This document shows positions 1-7,970 of a DNA stretch of 64,000 nt, in pieces (the first letter of the stretch is position 1; every line of letters begins with the position of its first letter). Under the pieces are notes generated by a model. The model ran no database searches. It saw only the letters and a program-made list of their open reading frames with translations, and was not told the origin of the DNA. The translations under genes were made by a program, and so were the position numbers. Source of the stretch: Streptomyces venezuelae (GTDB lineage Bacteria; Actinomycetota; Actinomycetes; Streptomycetales; Streptomycetaceae); NCBI RefSeq assembly GCF_008642355.1, contig NZ_CP029193.1:1326001-1390000 (forward strand), written 5' to 3'.

Positions 1-201
1 CCGTATTCATGCAGCCAAACCCTACCGGACGGAAACCCATCACCGGAATGGGCGCATGGATGGATGGGACAATCCGCCATACGGGGCGTCTAAAGACACG
101 CAAATCCCTCAGAGGGGTTTACAACGGCACCGTAGGTGGCATGTCGATTTCGCCGACGTGCGAATCCCCGAGCGCACACTGAGCGAAAGGCCCTGGCGCT
201 T
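1..201. other. upstream flank of ssgB, no gene seen
   Basis: No convincing reading frame is seen here. It should hold the ssgB promoter. An AT-richer stretch around 86-120 is the best candidate, but I could not assign -35/-10 boxes with confidence. Confidence 0.4.
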
Positions 202-615
202 ATGAACACCACGGTCAGCTGCGAGCTGCACCTGCGCCTCGTTGTGTCGAGCGAGTCCTCACTGCCTGTTCCCGCAGGACTGCGGTATGACACGGCCGAT
301 CCCTATGCCGTGCACGCCACCTTCCACACCGGAGCCGAGGAAACCGTCGAGTGGGTGTTCGCCCGCGACCTCCTCGCCGAGGGCCTGCACCGGCCCACCG
401 GTACCGGCGACGTCCGAGTCTGGCCGTCCCGGAGCCACGGTCAGGGCGTTGTCTGCATCGCCCTGAGTTCCCCGGAGGGCGAGGCTCTGCTCGAGGCCCC
501 GGCGCGGGCCCTGGAATCCTTCCTCAAGCGAACGGACGCAGCCGTGCCACCCGGCACGGAACACCGCCATTTCGACCTCGACACGGAGCTCTCCCACATC
601 CTTGCCGAGAGCTGA
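202..615 (+). CDS. ssgB: SsgB, sporulation-specific cell division protein
   Basis: This is a 137-residue SsgA-like protein (SALP). In Streptomyces, SsgB recruits FtsZ to future septum sites during sporulation-specific division; it acts at the membrane with SsgA. The ATG at 202 gives exactly the usual SsgB length. The N-terminus reads MNTTVSCELHLRLV, and the acidic C-terminal end (DTELSHILAES) is typical of SsgB rather than other SALPs. An in-frame upstream ATG at 136 would add 22 arginine-rich residues and is unlikely. The gene stands alone, with 215 bp before the next gene. SALPs occur only in sporulating actinomycetes, which fixes the type of organism. The family is certain and the SsgB subgroup very likely. 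Confidence 0.93.
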   Translation: MNTTVSCELHLRLVVSSESSLPVPAGLRYDTADPYAVHATFHTGAEETVEWVFARDLLAEGLHRPTGTGDVRVWPSRSHGQGVVCIALSSPEGEALLEAPARALESFLKRTDAAVPPGTEHRHFDLDTELSHILAES

Positions 616-830
616 GCGCCGCTCGGCGCGTCGAGATCCGCCACGCCGTCCGACTCGGGGCGACGGCGCAAGCAGTCACGACACAACGACACAAGGCGAA
701 CAGATGCAGACACCGGCGCCGTCGCCGCGGGCCTCCCGCGGCGACGGCGCCGGTGCGTTCCGTGGCGAAGCCGCTAGCATCGGCCAGCATCGGCGGGCAC
801 CGGCCCGACCCCCAGGCCAGGGAGCAAATC

Positions 831-1400
831 GTGCTGATCACCCACGACACCCGGTGTTCTCTCGACGCCGTGGTCGATCTGGTGAACACCGCACCGGAGA
901 CGAACGGCGCGGACGGGCTCGCGAGCGTGGCGGCGCTCGGTGATTTCGTACGAAGCCACGACGTGAGCGACGTCGGGGCGCTCTCGGAGGGCGACCTCGC
1001 CGACGTGCACCGCATCCGCGCCCGCTTCGGCGAGGTCTTCGCGCACCCGGAACCGCAGGCCGCGTCCGCGATCCTCAACGACCTGATCGCGCGGGCCGGC
1101 ACCACGCCCCGGCTCACCGACCACGACGGTTACGACTGGCACATCCACTACTTCGCGCCCGGCGCGTCCGTCGCGGACCACCTGGCGGCCGACTGCGGCA
1201 TGGCCCTCGCGTTCTTCGTCGTCGCGGGCGAGCAGGAGCGGCTGCGGCGCTGCGAGGCACCGGACTGCCGGCACGCCTTCGTCGACCTGTCGCGCAACCG
1301 TTCCCGCCGCTACTGCGACAGCCGCACCTGCGGCAACCGCCTGCACGTGGCCGCGTACCGCGCCCGCCGCAAGGAGGCCTCGGGCCAGAGCGTCCCCTAG
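831..1400 (+). CDS. CGNR zinc finger (ABATE-type) putative regulator
   Basis: A protein of 189 residues. The N-terminal ~130 residues resemble the ABATE domain (stress-induced putative transcription regulator). The C-terminus carries the treble-clef CGNR zinc finger: Cys pair in RRCEAPDC, second pair in YCDSRTC, then GNR, followed by an Arg-rich tail (AAYRARRK) suited to nucleic acid. The GTG at 831 is chosen because GGGAG lies just upstream and the conserved fold begins there; the frame stays open far upstream but in non-coding-like sequence. No ligand or target is known for most members. It is the last plus-strand gene before a minus-strand block, 10 bp from the convergent neighbour. The role as regulator is inferred from the family. 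Confidence 0.8.
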   Translation: MLITHDTRCSLDAVVDLVNTAPETNGADGLASVAALGDFVRSHDVSDVGALSEGDLADVHRIRARFGEVFAHPEPQAASAILNDLIARAGTTPRLTDHDGYDWHIHYFAPGASVADHLAADCGMALAFFVVAGEQERLRRCEAPDCRHAFVDLSRNRSRRYCDSRTCGNRLHVAAYRARRKEASGQSVP

Positions 1401-1410
1401 GGCCTACGCC

Positions 1411-1659
1411 CTAGAGCAGCAGCAGGTCGTGGAGCGTGGCCACCAGGATCAGGGTGCTGATCACCGCCAGGAAGATCATCAAGGGTGGCTGGGAGAGCGC
1501 GAAGAGGCACCCCTGCCGCTCCTCGTCACCGTGGGGCAGCTCCGCTTCGCCGTCGGTGGCGTGCCGCTCCGCGGCCGCAGGTCGTCGCTCATGGGCCGGT
1601 GCCGAGTCTCCGCCGTCGTCCGGCGGGGCGGCATCGCCCTCTGTGGTGGTGTCAAGCAT
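1411..1659 (-). CDS. small C-tail-anchored membrane protein
   Basis: An 82-residue protein starting MLDTTTEGDA. The first ~55 residues are polar, rich in Asp, Glu, Ala and His. The last ~25 form one hydrophobic segment (PPLMIFLAVISTLILVATL) ending in LLLL, so it is probably a tail-anchored or single-span protein. I do not recognise a family. The ATG at 1659 is preferred over the one 38 codons upstream, whose extension is Arg/Cys-rich and looks non-coding. A weak GGCGAG precedes it. It converges on the CGNR gene with 10 bp between stops. Confidence 0.55.
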   Translation of the reverse strand: MLDTTTEGDAAPPDDGGDSAPAHERRPAAAERHATDGEAELPHGDEERQGCLFALSQPPLMIFLAVISTLILVATLHDLLLL

Positions 1660-1838
1660 CTCGCCGTGATGATGACGCAGCCGCGGGCCGGTTGCCGACC
1701 AACACGCCCGGCCGGGGCGGCAGTTCGTCGGAACCCGTGAACAGGGAAAAGTCCAGCGCCGAGCGCGTACCACCCCTCGCTCAGAGGCCCTTCATCCGTG
1801 GGACCGGCCCGCCCCGTCCGTACCCGAACGAGGGAACC

Positions 1839-2282
1839 TCAGATTCCGTGCTTCTTCAGGATGGCCTCGATGTCACTGAAGTCCTCCGCGGGCGCGGCCG
1901 ACTGCGGCTTGGCCGCGGGCCGGGCCGTGCCCTGCCGGCCGCCGCCGAGCGAGGGCGCCGAGGCCGCGGGGGCGACGGCCTCGCGCTGGGCGGCCTTCGC
2001 GGCCTTCCGCTCCTTGCGGGTCCCGCCGGTGCGGCGCTCCACGGCGCGCGTGCCGAGGAACACGAGCCAGGCCGCGCCGAGCAGGCCGAAGCCGACCCAC
2101 GCCTTGAGGCTGAACGCCGTGTCGGCCGCCCAGCCCACGACGCCCGTCAGCACCAGGCCTATCGGCACCAGCGCATATCCGGCGAGGCGGGCCGCGGAGA
2201 GGAAACGCTTGCGGTAGGCCATGACCGCGGCGATGCCGAGCCCGGCCGCGGACACGGCGGAACAGACGGTCTCGGCAATCAT
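1839..2282 (-). CDS. membrane protein with cytoplasmic basic tail
   Basis: A 147-residue protein of unknown function. It has three hydrophobic stretches in the first ~85 residues (around 5-20, 32-52 and 65-82), then a basic linker (RRTGGTRKERKAAKAA) and an Ala/Pro-rich tail. The tail ends in a conserved-looking acidic helix, DFSDIEAILKKHGI, often seen at the C-terminus of Streptomyces membrane proteins of this kind. The ATG at 2282 has a strong GGAGG eight bases upstream. It is divergent from the DsbA-like gene across a 200-bp gap that contains a tandem repeat. Confidence 0.75.
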   Translation of the reverse strand: MIAETVCSAVSAAGLGIAAVMAYRKRFLSAARLAGYALVPIGLVLTGVVGWAADTAFSLKAWVGFGLLGAAWLVFLGTRAVERRTGGTRKERKAAKAAQREAVAPAASAPSLGGGRQGTARPAAKPQSAAPAEDFSDIEAILKKHGI

Positions 2283-2429
2283 CCGGTCCTCCAGGCATGC
2301 AGGCGTACGTCGGGAAAAGACGCTGTCGTCCCTTCCATCCTGCACCGGGTGGGCGCCGCTGAGCCATGTCCGGAGCGGACCTCGGGGACATTTCCGGGTC
2401 ATCTCGGGGTCGGCCCTCCTCCGCAGGTG

Positions 2430-2462
2430 CCGGTCGGATACCGGTCGGATACCGGTCGGATC
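2430..2462 (+). repeat. three tandem 11-bp repeats
   Basis: The unit CCGGTCGGATA occurs three times head to tail (2430-2440, 2441-2451, 2452-2462, the last with one mismatch). The array ends 22 bp before the ATG of the DsbA-like gene. The 11-bp period is about one helical turn, so a protein could meet each copy on the same DNA face. Confidence 0.9.
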
Positions 2463-2484
2463 CGCGGGCTGGGAGACTGTGACC

Positions 2485-3015
2485 ATGAGCGACTCCCCTG
2501 CCGACCGCCCCGCCCGTCCCGTCGTCATCGACGTCTGGTGCGAGCTGCAGTGCCCCGACTGCCGTACCGCCCTCGACGACGTGCGCGCCCTGCGCGCCCG
2601 CTACGGCGACCGCGTCGAGCTGCGCCTGCGGCACTTCCCCCTCGAGAAGCACAAGCACTCCTTCGCCGCCGCCCAGGCAGCCGAGGAGGCCTTCGAGCAG
2701 GGCAAGGGGTGGCCGTACGTGGAGGCCGCGCTCGCCGGGGTCGAGGACCTCGACCGCAAGGGTGAGGCCCATCTCGTGGACACGGCCCGCGAACTCGGTC
2801 TGGACGCGGAGGAGTTCGACACCGCCCTGATCGACGGGCGGCACATCCTGATCGTCGACGCCGACCAGGCCGAGGGCAAGGCCATCGGTGTCACCGGCAC
2901 CCCGACGTACGTCGTCGGCGGCGAGCGCCTGGACGGCGGCAAGAGCCAGGAGGGCCTGCGCGAACGCGTCGAGGAGATCACCGACCGCCTCCTCGCGGCG
3001 GACGCCTCCTCCTGA
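2485..3015 (+). CDS. DsbA-family thioredoxin-fold oxidoreductase
   Basis: A 176-residue cytoplasmic DsbA/FrnE-like protein. A CXXC-type active site, CPDC, sits near residue 21 after the first beta strand (VVIDVWCELQ), and the cis-proline loop GTPTYVV is near residue 136. There is no signal peptide, so it probably works on thiols or disulfides inside the cell. The ATG at 2485 follows GGGAG. Its stop lies 4 bp from the stop of the convergent GNAT gene. The exact substrate is unknown. Confidence 0.85.
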   Translation: MSDSPADRPARPVVIDVWCELQCPDCRTALDDVRALRARYGDRVELRLRHFPLEKHKHSFAAAQAAEEAFEQGKGWPYVEAALAGVEDLDRKGEAHLVDTARELGLDAEEFDTALIDGRHILIVDADQAEGKAIGVTGTPTYVVGGERLDGGKSQEGLRERVEEITDRLLAADASS

Positions 3016-3019
3016 ACTT

Positions 3020-3844
3020 CTAGAGCAGCGGCTTGCAGAAGTAGTACGACGCCGGTTCGTAGCCGAGCGATGCGTACAGGTTCAGGGCCGGGGCGTTGTC
3101 GGCGAGGACGTTGAGTCCGATGCGGTCGCGGCCCGCCGCACGGCCCTGCGCCTCGGCGAGGTGCATCAGGGACCGGCCGTGCCCGTGCCCGCGGTACTCG
3201 GCGTGGACCGCGACGTCGTAGACGAACGCGTCGCCGTCGAGCACCGACAGCCACAACGTGCCCACCTGGACGCCGTCGTGGATGAGGACGCTCAGCCACG
3301 TGTCCGGTGTCGCGAGACCGCGCGGCAGGGCGCGGGCGTGGTCGTTCTCGGCCTTGGCGCGCGCCTCGTCCTCGGAGAGGCCGCGGTCCGTCCAGGTGCT
3401 CGCGTAGAGCTCCTTCGCGCGCACCAGCCACGGTCCGGCCTCCGCCTCCGTCATCGGACGCCCCTCGGTGCCGATGGGCAGCGCGGGCGCCGGGTCCGTC
3501 AGCGGCTTCGTCAGCCGACGGCTCCGCTCGACGTAGCCGAGCGCCGTGAGGAGCCGCAGCGCGGCGGCCGCGTCGGCGGGGACGGTCGTCTCGATGCGCG
3601 TGCACCCCCAGCCGCGCGCCACTTCCTCGGCGGCCAGCGCCGCGACCGTGCCGCGACCGCGCCCGCGGTCCGGCTCCGCGATCCGCAGGTCGTGGAGGCG
3701 GCAGACGCGGGGCCCGAAGACCTCGTGCGTGGCGAGGCCTATGGACCCGACGGGACGGCTGTTGACGCAGACGTCGTACGTACGCGCCTTGGCGCCGTCG
3801 GCGCCCTGCTGAAGCGGCCCGGTCGGCCGCAGGGTCGTGGTCAT
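3020..3844 (-). CDS. GNAT N-acetyltransferase with two GNAT domains
   Basis: A 274-residue protein made of two GNAT folds. The N-terminal half (about 20-115) keeps the beta4 region (VCRLHDLRIAEPDRGRGRG). The C-terminal half (about 125-274) has the better acetyl-CoA loop, EYRGHGHGRSLM, and a typical end, NAPALNLYASLGYEPA. The first domain has a degenerate loop and may be structural. The substrate cannot be read from sequence. The ATG at 3844 begins MTTTLRPTGP. It lies downstream of pabC on the same strand, 61 bp away, with a short 6-bp GC hairpin between them. Confidence 0.85.
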   Translation of the reverse strand: MTTTLRPTGPLQQGADGAKARTYDVCVNSRPVGSIGLATHEVFGPRVCRLHDLRIAEPDRGRGRGTVAALAAEEVARGWGCTRIETTVPADAAAALRLLTALGYVERSRRLTKPLTDPAPALPIGTEGRPMTEAEAGPWLVRAKELYASTWTDRGLSEDEARAKAENDHARALPRGLATPDTWLSVLIHDGVQVGTLWLSVLDGDAFVYDVAVHAEYRGHGHGRSLMHLAEAQGRAAGRDRIGLNVLADNAPALNLYASLGYEPASYYFCKPLL

Positions 3845-3905
3845 CCCTCTGGTTCTACCCGCACAGGGCCCGCGGCGTCACCGGGGTTTCCCCGGGCTTG
3901 GCGCC

Positions 3906-4727
3906 TCACGGGTCGAGGTCGTCGGCGGCGCGCTCGGTGAAGATCCGCATCGCCTTGGCGGTCACCGGGCCCGGCGCCGCGGGGAGTTCCCGCTCGTCGA
4001 CGCGGTGCACGCCCTGGACATCGCGCAGAGTCGACGTCAGGAAGACCTCGTCGGCGCGGTCCAGGACGTCCAGCGGCAGGTCGGTCTCACGCGCGCCCGT
4101 CCACTCGACTGCCAGCGCGCGCGTGATGCCCGCGAGGCACCCGGAGGCGACGGGCGGGGTGTGGATCTCGCCGTCCAGCACGACGAAGACGTTGGAGCCC
4201 GTGCCCTCGCAGAGCTGCCCGACGGTGTTGGCGAAGAGGGCTTCCGAGGCGCCGTGTTCGTGCGCGCGGGCCAGGGCCACGACGTTCTCCGCGTACGAGG
4301 TGGTCTTCAGGCCGGTCAGGGCGCCGCGTTCGTTGCGGGTCCACGGCACGGTGATCACGGCGGTGGTGTCGGGGCGCTGCTTGGCCTCGCCGAGGGCGAC
4401 GACGAGCGTGGTGCCCTGGTCGCCGCGGTCGGAGCCGAGCGGTGACAGACCGCCGGTGTAGGTGATCCGGAGCCGGCCGAGCGGGAGCGGGTTGGCTTCG
4501 AGGACGGCGGCGCAGGCGCGGCGCACTTCGTCGCGGTCCGGCTCGGGCAGCCCGAGGCCGCGCGCCGACTGGGCGAGCCGCGCCAGGTGGCGGGTCAGGG
4601 CGAAGGGACGCCCCTCGACCGACTTCACCGTCTCGAAAATGCCGTCGCCCACCGTCAGCCCGTGGTCGAGCACGGAGACGCGGGCGTCGTCGAGGTCCTG
4701 CAGCCCGCCATTGAGCCAGATCTTCAC
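3906..4727 (-). CDS. pabC: aminodeoxychorismate lyase (class IV aminotransferase fold)
   Basis: A 273-residue PLP enzyme of fold type IV. In PabC this cleaves 4-amino-4-deoxychorismate to p-aminobenzoate and pyruvate for folate. The N-terminus is typical (KIWLNGG, then VLDHGLTVGDGIFET), the Lys that binds PLP is in the LKTTSYAENV segment, and the phosphate-binding loop follows. The GTG at 4727 has GGAGGA upstream and overlaps the pabB stop by four bases (GTGA), so the two genes are translationally coupled. Branched-chain or D-amino acid aminotransferases share the fold; the pabB neighbour makes PabC the best call. Confidence 0.88.
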   Translation of the reverse strand: MKIWLNGGLQDLDDARVSVLDHGLTVGDGIFETVKSVEGRPFALTRHLARLAQSARGLGLPEPDRDEVRRACAAVLEANPLPLGRLRITYTGGLSPLGSDRGDQGTTLVVALGEAKQRPDTTAVITVPWTRNERGALTGLKTTSYAENVVALARAHEHGASEALFANTVGQLCEGTGSNVFVVLDGEIHTPPVASGCLAGITRALAVEWTGARETDLPLDVLDRADEVFLTSTLRDVQGVHRVDERELPAAPGPVTAKAMRIFTERAADDLDP

Positions 4728-5791
4728 GTTGTGGTTCCTCCGCTCGCTTCGTACGTGCCCGACGCTACCGCCAGCAGCCGCGCGGCCTTCAGCTCGGTCT
4801 CCCGCCACTCCCCCTCGGGGTCCGAACCCCAGGTGATGCCCGCGCCGGTCCCGAAGCGCAGGACACCCTCGCCCCTGTCGATCCAGAAGGTACGGATCCC
4901 TACGGCGAGCTCGCCCGTCCCCCGGTCGGCGTCGACCCAGCCGATGCCGCCGCAGTACGGGCCGCGGGGTGCCGTCTCCAGCTCGTCGATGATCCGCAGG
5001 GCGCTGGACTTGGGGGCGCCGGTGACGGAGCCCGGCGGGAACGCGGCGTCGAACAGCTCCGGCCAGCCCGCCCCGGGCGGCAGCTCACCGGCGACGGTGG
5101 AGACGAGGTGGACGAGTCCGGGGTGCTTCTCGACCACGCAGAGGTCGGGAACGGTGACGGAGCCGGTGGCGCAGACGCGTCCGAGGTCGTTGCGGACGAG
5201 GTCCACGATCATGACGTTCTCCGCGTAGTCCTTCTCCAGGAGGTCCGCCTCGGTGCGGCCCGTGCCCTTGATGGGGCCCGACTCCACATGACGCCCCTCG
5301 CGGCGCAGGAAGAGCTCGGGCGAGGCGGTGGCGAGCTCCACGCCGTGCTCGGGCAGCCGGATCGTTCCCGCGTACGGGGCCGGGTTCCCGCGTGCGAGGA
5401 GGGAGGTCAGGGCGTCCACGTCGGCGTCGGCGGGGACGGGCGCGGACAGGACGCGGCAGAGGTTGGCCTGGTAGACCTCGCCGGCGGCTATGTACGCGCG
5501 TACCCGCCGCACTCCTTCTGTGTACGCGGCCCGGTCGAGGGACGACGTCCAGTCCCCGGCGGCCGGGCCGTGCCACCTGCCGGGGACGGGGGCGGGCATG
5601 TCCTCCTCGCGTACGTCGTCGAACCGGGCGCAGATCATGCCGCCCTCGAAATCCGCGGACACCGCCCAGAAGCCGGTGGAGTCCAGGGCCGCGGGATCGC
5701 TGGTCACGTCGCGCAGACCGGTCGCCACGAGACGGCCGAAGCGCGCCATGGGAGGAAGCGCGGGAGACGTAGTCAGAGGGGGGTTGTGCAC
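4724..5791 (-). CDS. pabB: aminodeoxychorismate synthase component I
   Basis: A 355-residue chorismate-binding enzyme. It has the family's core: YIAAGEVYQANL, SPELFLRR, GPIKGTGR, the DLVRNDLGR motif, and GSVTGAPK near the C-terminal third. PabB adds ammonia, supplied by a PabA glutaminase, to chorismate. No pabA lies here, so the glutaminase must be encoded elsewhere. The protein is shorter than E. coli PabB (about 450) because the N-terminal region is reduced, which is common in actinomycete pABA synthases. It overlaps pabC by 4 bp. Anthranilate synthase TrpE is related, but the pabC partner argues against it. Confidence 0.88.
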   Translation of the reverse strand: MHNPPLTTSPALPPMARFGRLVATGLRDVTSDPAALDSTGFWAVSADFEGGMICARFDDVREEDMPAPVPGRWHGPAAGDWTSSLDRAAYTEGVRRVRAYIAAGEVYQANLCRVLSAPVPADADVDALTSLLARGNPAPYAGTIRLPEHGVELATASPELFLRREGRHVESGPIKGTGRTEADLLEKDYAENVMIVDLVRNDLGRVCATGSVTVPDLCVVEKHPGLVHLVSTVAGELPPGAGWPELFDAAFPPGSVTGAPKSSALRIIDELETAPRGPYCGGIGWVDADRGTGELAVGIRTFWIDRGEGVLRFGTGAGITWGSDPEGEWRETELKAARLLAVASGTYEASGGTTT

Positions 5792-5866
5792 GGCTGCGAG
5801 TCTATGACCGGCGCGTCGGCGGCGCCTCGGACCAGGGACAGCGCAGCACGCTGCGCAAACGCGTTT

Positions 5867-5894
5867 TTGTACTGGCCCAGGAATCCGCTAGAGT
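5867..5894 (+). promoter_or_regulatory. promoter of the tRNA cluster
   Basis: A vegetative (HrdB-type) promoter: -35 TTGTAC (5867-5872), 16-bp spacer, -10 TAGAGT (5889-5894). Transcription would begin near 5901, about 36 bp before the first tRNA. Confidence 0.75.
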
Positions 5895-5936
5895 TCAACA
5901 CGTCGCCGGGACGCGCAAGCGGAACGGGAAAGACAA

Positions 5937-6009
5937 GCGGACGTAGCTCAGTTGGTAGAGCGCAACCTTGCCAAGGTTGAGGTCGCCAGTTCGAACCTGG
6001 TCGTCCGCT
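5937..6009 (+). tRNA. tRNA-Gly (GCC)
   Basis: A complete 73-nt cloverleaf. Acceptor arms GCGGACG and CGTCCGC pair fully; the anticodon loop is CTTGCCAAG, giving GCC. The T arm contains GTTCGAA. CCA is not encoded. Confidence 0.96.
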
Positions 6010-6048
6010 CGCAGGAAGTGGGGGATCTTCCCGAACCCTCATACTCCT

Positions 6049-6119
6049 GGTGGAGTGGCCGAGAGGCGAGGCAACGGCCTGCAAAGCCGTCTACACGGGT
6101 TCAAATCCCGTCTCCACCT
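6049..6119 (+). tRNA. tRNA-Cys (GCA)
   Basis: A complete 71-nt cloverleaf. Acceptor arms GGTGGAG and CTCCACC pair; the anticodon in CTGCAAA is GCA; the T loop is GTTCAAA. CCA is not encoded. Confidence 0.96.
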
Positions 6120-6123
6120 CCAA

Positions 6124-6195
6124 GCGCGATTAGCTCAGCGGGAGAGCGCTTCCCTGACACGGAAGAGGTCACTGGTTCAATCCCAGTATCGCGCA
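6124..6195 (+). tRNA. tRNA-Val (GAC), copy 1
   Basis: A 72-nt cloverleaf. Acceptor arms GCGCGAT and ATCGCGC; the anticodon in CTGACAC is GAC. It starts only 4 bp after tRNA-Cys. CCA is not encoded. Confidence 0.96.
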
Positions 6196-6207
6196 CGCAG
6201 CCCAGTA

Positions 6208-6244
6208 CGACTGGCAGCACAGCAGTCCGACTGGCAGCACAGCA
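6208..6244 (+). repeat. 17-bp direct repeat in a tRNA spacer
   Basis: CGACTGGCAGCACAGCA occurs at 6208-6224 and 6228-6244, a 20-bp period, in the spacer between Val copies 1 and 2. It may be slippage left from the duplication of the tRNA unit. Confidence 0.85.
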
Positions 6245-6274
6245 CAACCGAAGATCCGGTCCGCAAGGATCCCC

Positions 6275-6346
6275 GCGCGATTAGCTCAGCGGGAGAGCGC
6301 TTCCCTGACACGGAAGAGGTCACTGGTTCAATCCCAGTATCGCGCA
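6275..6346 (+). tRNA. tRNA-Val (GAC), copy 2
   Basis: Identical over all 72 nt to the other two Val copies, anticodon GAC. CCA is not encoded. Confidence 0.96.
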
Positions 6347-6389
6347 CGCAGTACGCAGCACACGCAGGACATCATCATCGCAGTCACCT

Positions 6390-6461
6390 GCGCGATTAGC
6401 TCAGCGGGAGAGCGCTTCCCTGACACGGAAGAGGTCACTGGTTCAATCCCAGTATCGCGCA
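6390..6461 (+). tRNA. tRNA-Val (GAC), copy 3
   Basis: Identical over 72 nt to copies 1 and 2. Unlike them, the bases after the discriminator A are CCA (6462-6464), so the 3' end is genome-encoded here, by chance or as the ancestral form. Confidence 0.96.
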
Positions 6462-6470
6462 CCATCCACA

Positions 6471-6504
6471 CGAAGCCCCGGCCGTTCCCACGGCCGGGGC
6501 TTCG
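6471..6504 (+). terminator. terminator of the tRNA cluster
   Basis: A perfect 14-bp stem (6471-6484 with 6491-6504) with a 6-nt loop, ten bases after the last tRNA. It also lies just past the stop of the minus-strand zinc-ribbon gene and could serve both sides. Confidence 0.85.
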
Positions 6505-6521
6505 TCGTGTTCCTCTGTGGT

Positions 6522-6824
6522 TTACGAGGAGAAGAGCATGTGCCCGAAACTCTTGTGGCGCTTGTGGCCGTAGTGGTCCCCGTGGCCGTGGTGGCCGCCG
6601 TGCGGGGCGCCCCAGGCGGGGGCCGGGGCCGCGGGGTAGCCCTGGGGGGCGGCCGGCGGGGCGGGGGGCGGTGGAGCCTGCTGGCCCCACTGGGCCTCCA
6701 GGCGGGTCAGGGACTCCAGCTCGCCGTAGTCCAGGAATATCCCGCGGCAGCCGTTGCACTGCTCGATCTGGACGCCATTTCGGTTGTACGTGTGCATCGG
6801 TGCGTGACACTTGGGGCACTGCAT
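6522..6824 (-). CDS. TFIIB-type zinc-ribbon protein
   Basis: A 100-residue protein. The first ~45 residues form a zinc ribbon: MQCPKCHAPM and then EQCNGCRGIFLDYGEL, the pattern of the zf-TFIIB family of small bacterial proteins. The rest is Pro/Ala-rich and then His/Gly-rich (APHGGHHGHGDHYGHKRHK), possibly an extra metal-binding tail. The function of the family is unknown. The start ATG at 6824 begins directly at the first zinc knuckle. Confidence 0.85.
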   Translation of the reverse strand: MQCPKCHAPMHTYNRNGVQIEQCNGCRGIFLDYGELESLTRLEAQWGQQAPPPPAPPAAPQGYPAAPAPAWGAPHGGHHGHGDHYGHKRHKSFGHMLFSS

Positions 6825-6893
6825 GGACGGCTCAACTCCTCGCCGGTGGTGACTGCTTCGCCGGGAGACTGCCCGGCTTCGGTGCGTTGCACC

Positions 6894-7841
6894 CTACTTC
6901 GTGGTGTCCGGCGCCAACTCCGGCGGGCCGACCTCGACTCCACTCATGCGCGCACAGGCATCCACCAGGGCTTGTTCGACTTCGTCGAGGGGGCGGTCGG
7001 CCGCGACGGCCTTGACGATCACGAGCGCCGCGGTCTGCACGGTCAGGGCGCGGGCGGGGACGTCCAGGGTGGGCCAGGGATCGGCGCCGTCGGCGGGAAC
7101 GGCCGGTCCGCCGGCGTCCCGGTAGGCGTCCAGGAAGCGGGTCCACTCCTGCGGGGAGAGCAGCCCGCACGCGAACCAGGCGGCGGGACGGGCGAGGTCC
7201 CACGCGGGGTCGCCCACGCCGAGGTCGTCCACGTCGATGAGCAGCCAGCGCCCGTCGGGGCCGCGCACCAGCTGGCCCAGATGCAGGTCGCCGTGGCAGA
7301 GGGCGCGGGGTCCCGGCGCGGGGGCCTCGTCACGGGCCCAGGACGGCAGCCCCGCCCAGGCCCGCAGGACGGGTGACGCGGCGGGATGCGGCCCGGCGGC
7401 GCGCAGCCGCGCGACGGCACGGGCCGCCTTGGCGGGCCCGCGCATGGGCGGGACCGGGCCCGGGACCGGGGCGGCGTGGAGCCGTGCGAGGAGAGCACCG
7501 GCGGCTTCCCAGGGGGCGGCGTCCGGGTCGTCGCGGTCGACCGGGGTGCCGTGGGGCCAGAAGGTGACGAGTCGCCCGTGCAGGCGGGTCGCGCCGGGCG
7601 CGGAGGGCGCGAGAAGCACCCCGGGCATCCGGGCGGCCGTGTCGAGCCGCACGGCGAGCTCCGCGGGGTCGGTGTCCGGGGCATGCGCCTTGGCGACGAC
7701 GTCCCCGTGCCGGACGACGCTCGCGTCCGACCTGTCCGCGAGCACGGCGTCCCCGTCCCCACAGGCACAGACCTCATCGGCCCGCCGGTGGGCAACGGCA
7801 CGGGCGGAATCGGCGAGAACGGCGAGAACGGCGGCGGTCAC
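6894..7841 (-). CDS. aminoglycoside phosphotransferase-fold kinase
   Basis: A 315-residue APH/choline-kinase-like protein. The catalytic loop is CHGDLHLGQLV and the metal-binding segment LLIDVDDLGVGDPAWDLARP, both normal for the family. An N-lobe with VVAKAHAP supplies the ATP-binding Lys. Such enzymes phosphorylate aminoglycosides, macrolides or cellular small molecules; the substrate cannot be predicted. The GTG at 7841 is chosen because GGAG lies 4-8 bases upstream. The frame is open 59 codons further, through a run that translates as repeated QRP, and that region looks non-coding. Confidence 0.8.
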   Translation of the reverse strand: MTAAVLAVLADSARAVAHRRADEVCACGDGDAVLADRSDASVVRHGDVVAKAHAPDTDPAELAVRLDTAARMPGVLLAPSAPGATRLHGRLVTFWPHGTPVDRDDPDAAPWEAAGALLARLHAAPVPGPVPPMRGPAKAARAVARLRAAGPHPAASPVLRAWAGLPSWARDEAPAPGPRALCHGDLHLGQLVRGPDGRWLLIDVDDLGVGDPAWDLARPAAWFACGLLSPQEWTRFLDAYRDAGGPAVPADGADPWPTLDVPARALTVQTAALVIVKAVAADRPLDEVEQALVDACARMSGVEVGPPELAPDTTK

Positions 7842-7943
7842 GGGGCTCCGTAGACGGTCGAGAACAACACGCCCGAAGCGTACGCACCCGGGCGAGGCCC
7901 GGGTCGACCTCGCCCTCGGGCCCGGCACCCGGGGACTTGGTGG

Positions 7944-7970
7944 CCGTTGAGACCGTTGAGGCCGTTGAGG
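7944..7970 (+). repeat. three tandem 9-bp repeats
   Basis: CCGTTGAGR occurs three times without gaps (7944, 7953, 7962), about 100 bp upstream of the APH-fold kinase gene. Confidence 0.85.

Noticed and set aside
5937..6461. tRNA-linked integrated element
   Set aside because: No integrase or partial tRNA 3' end duplicates are seen within 58 kb on the right or 6 kb on the left.
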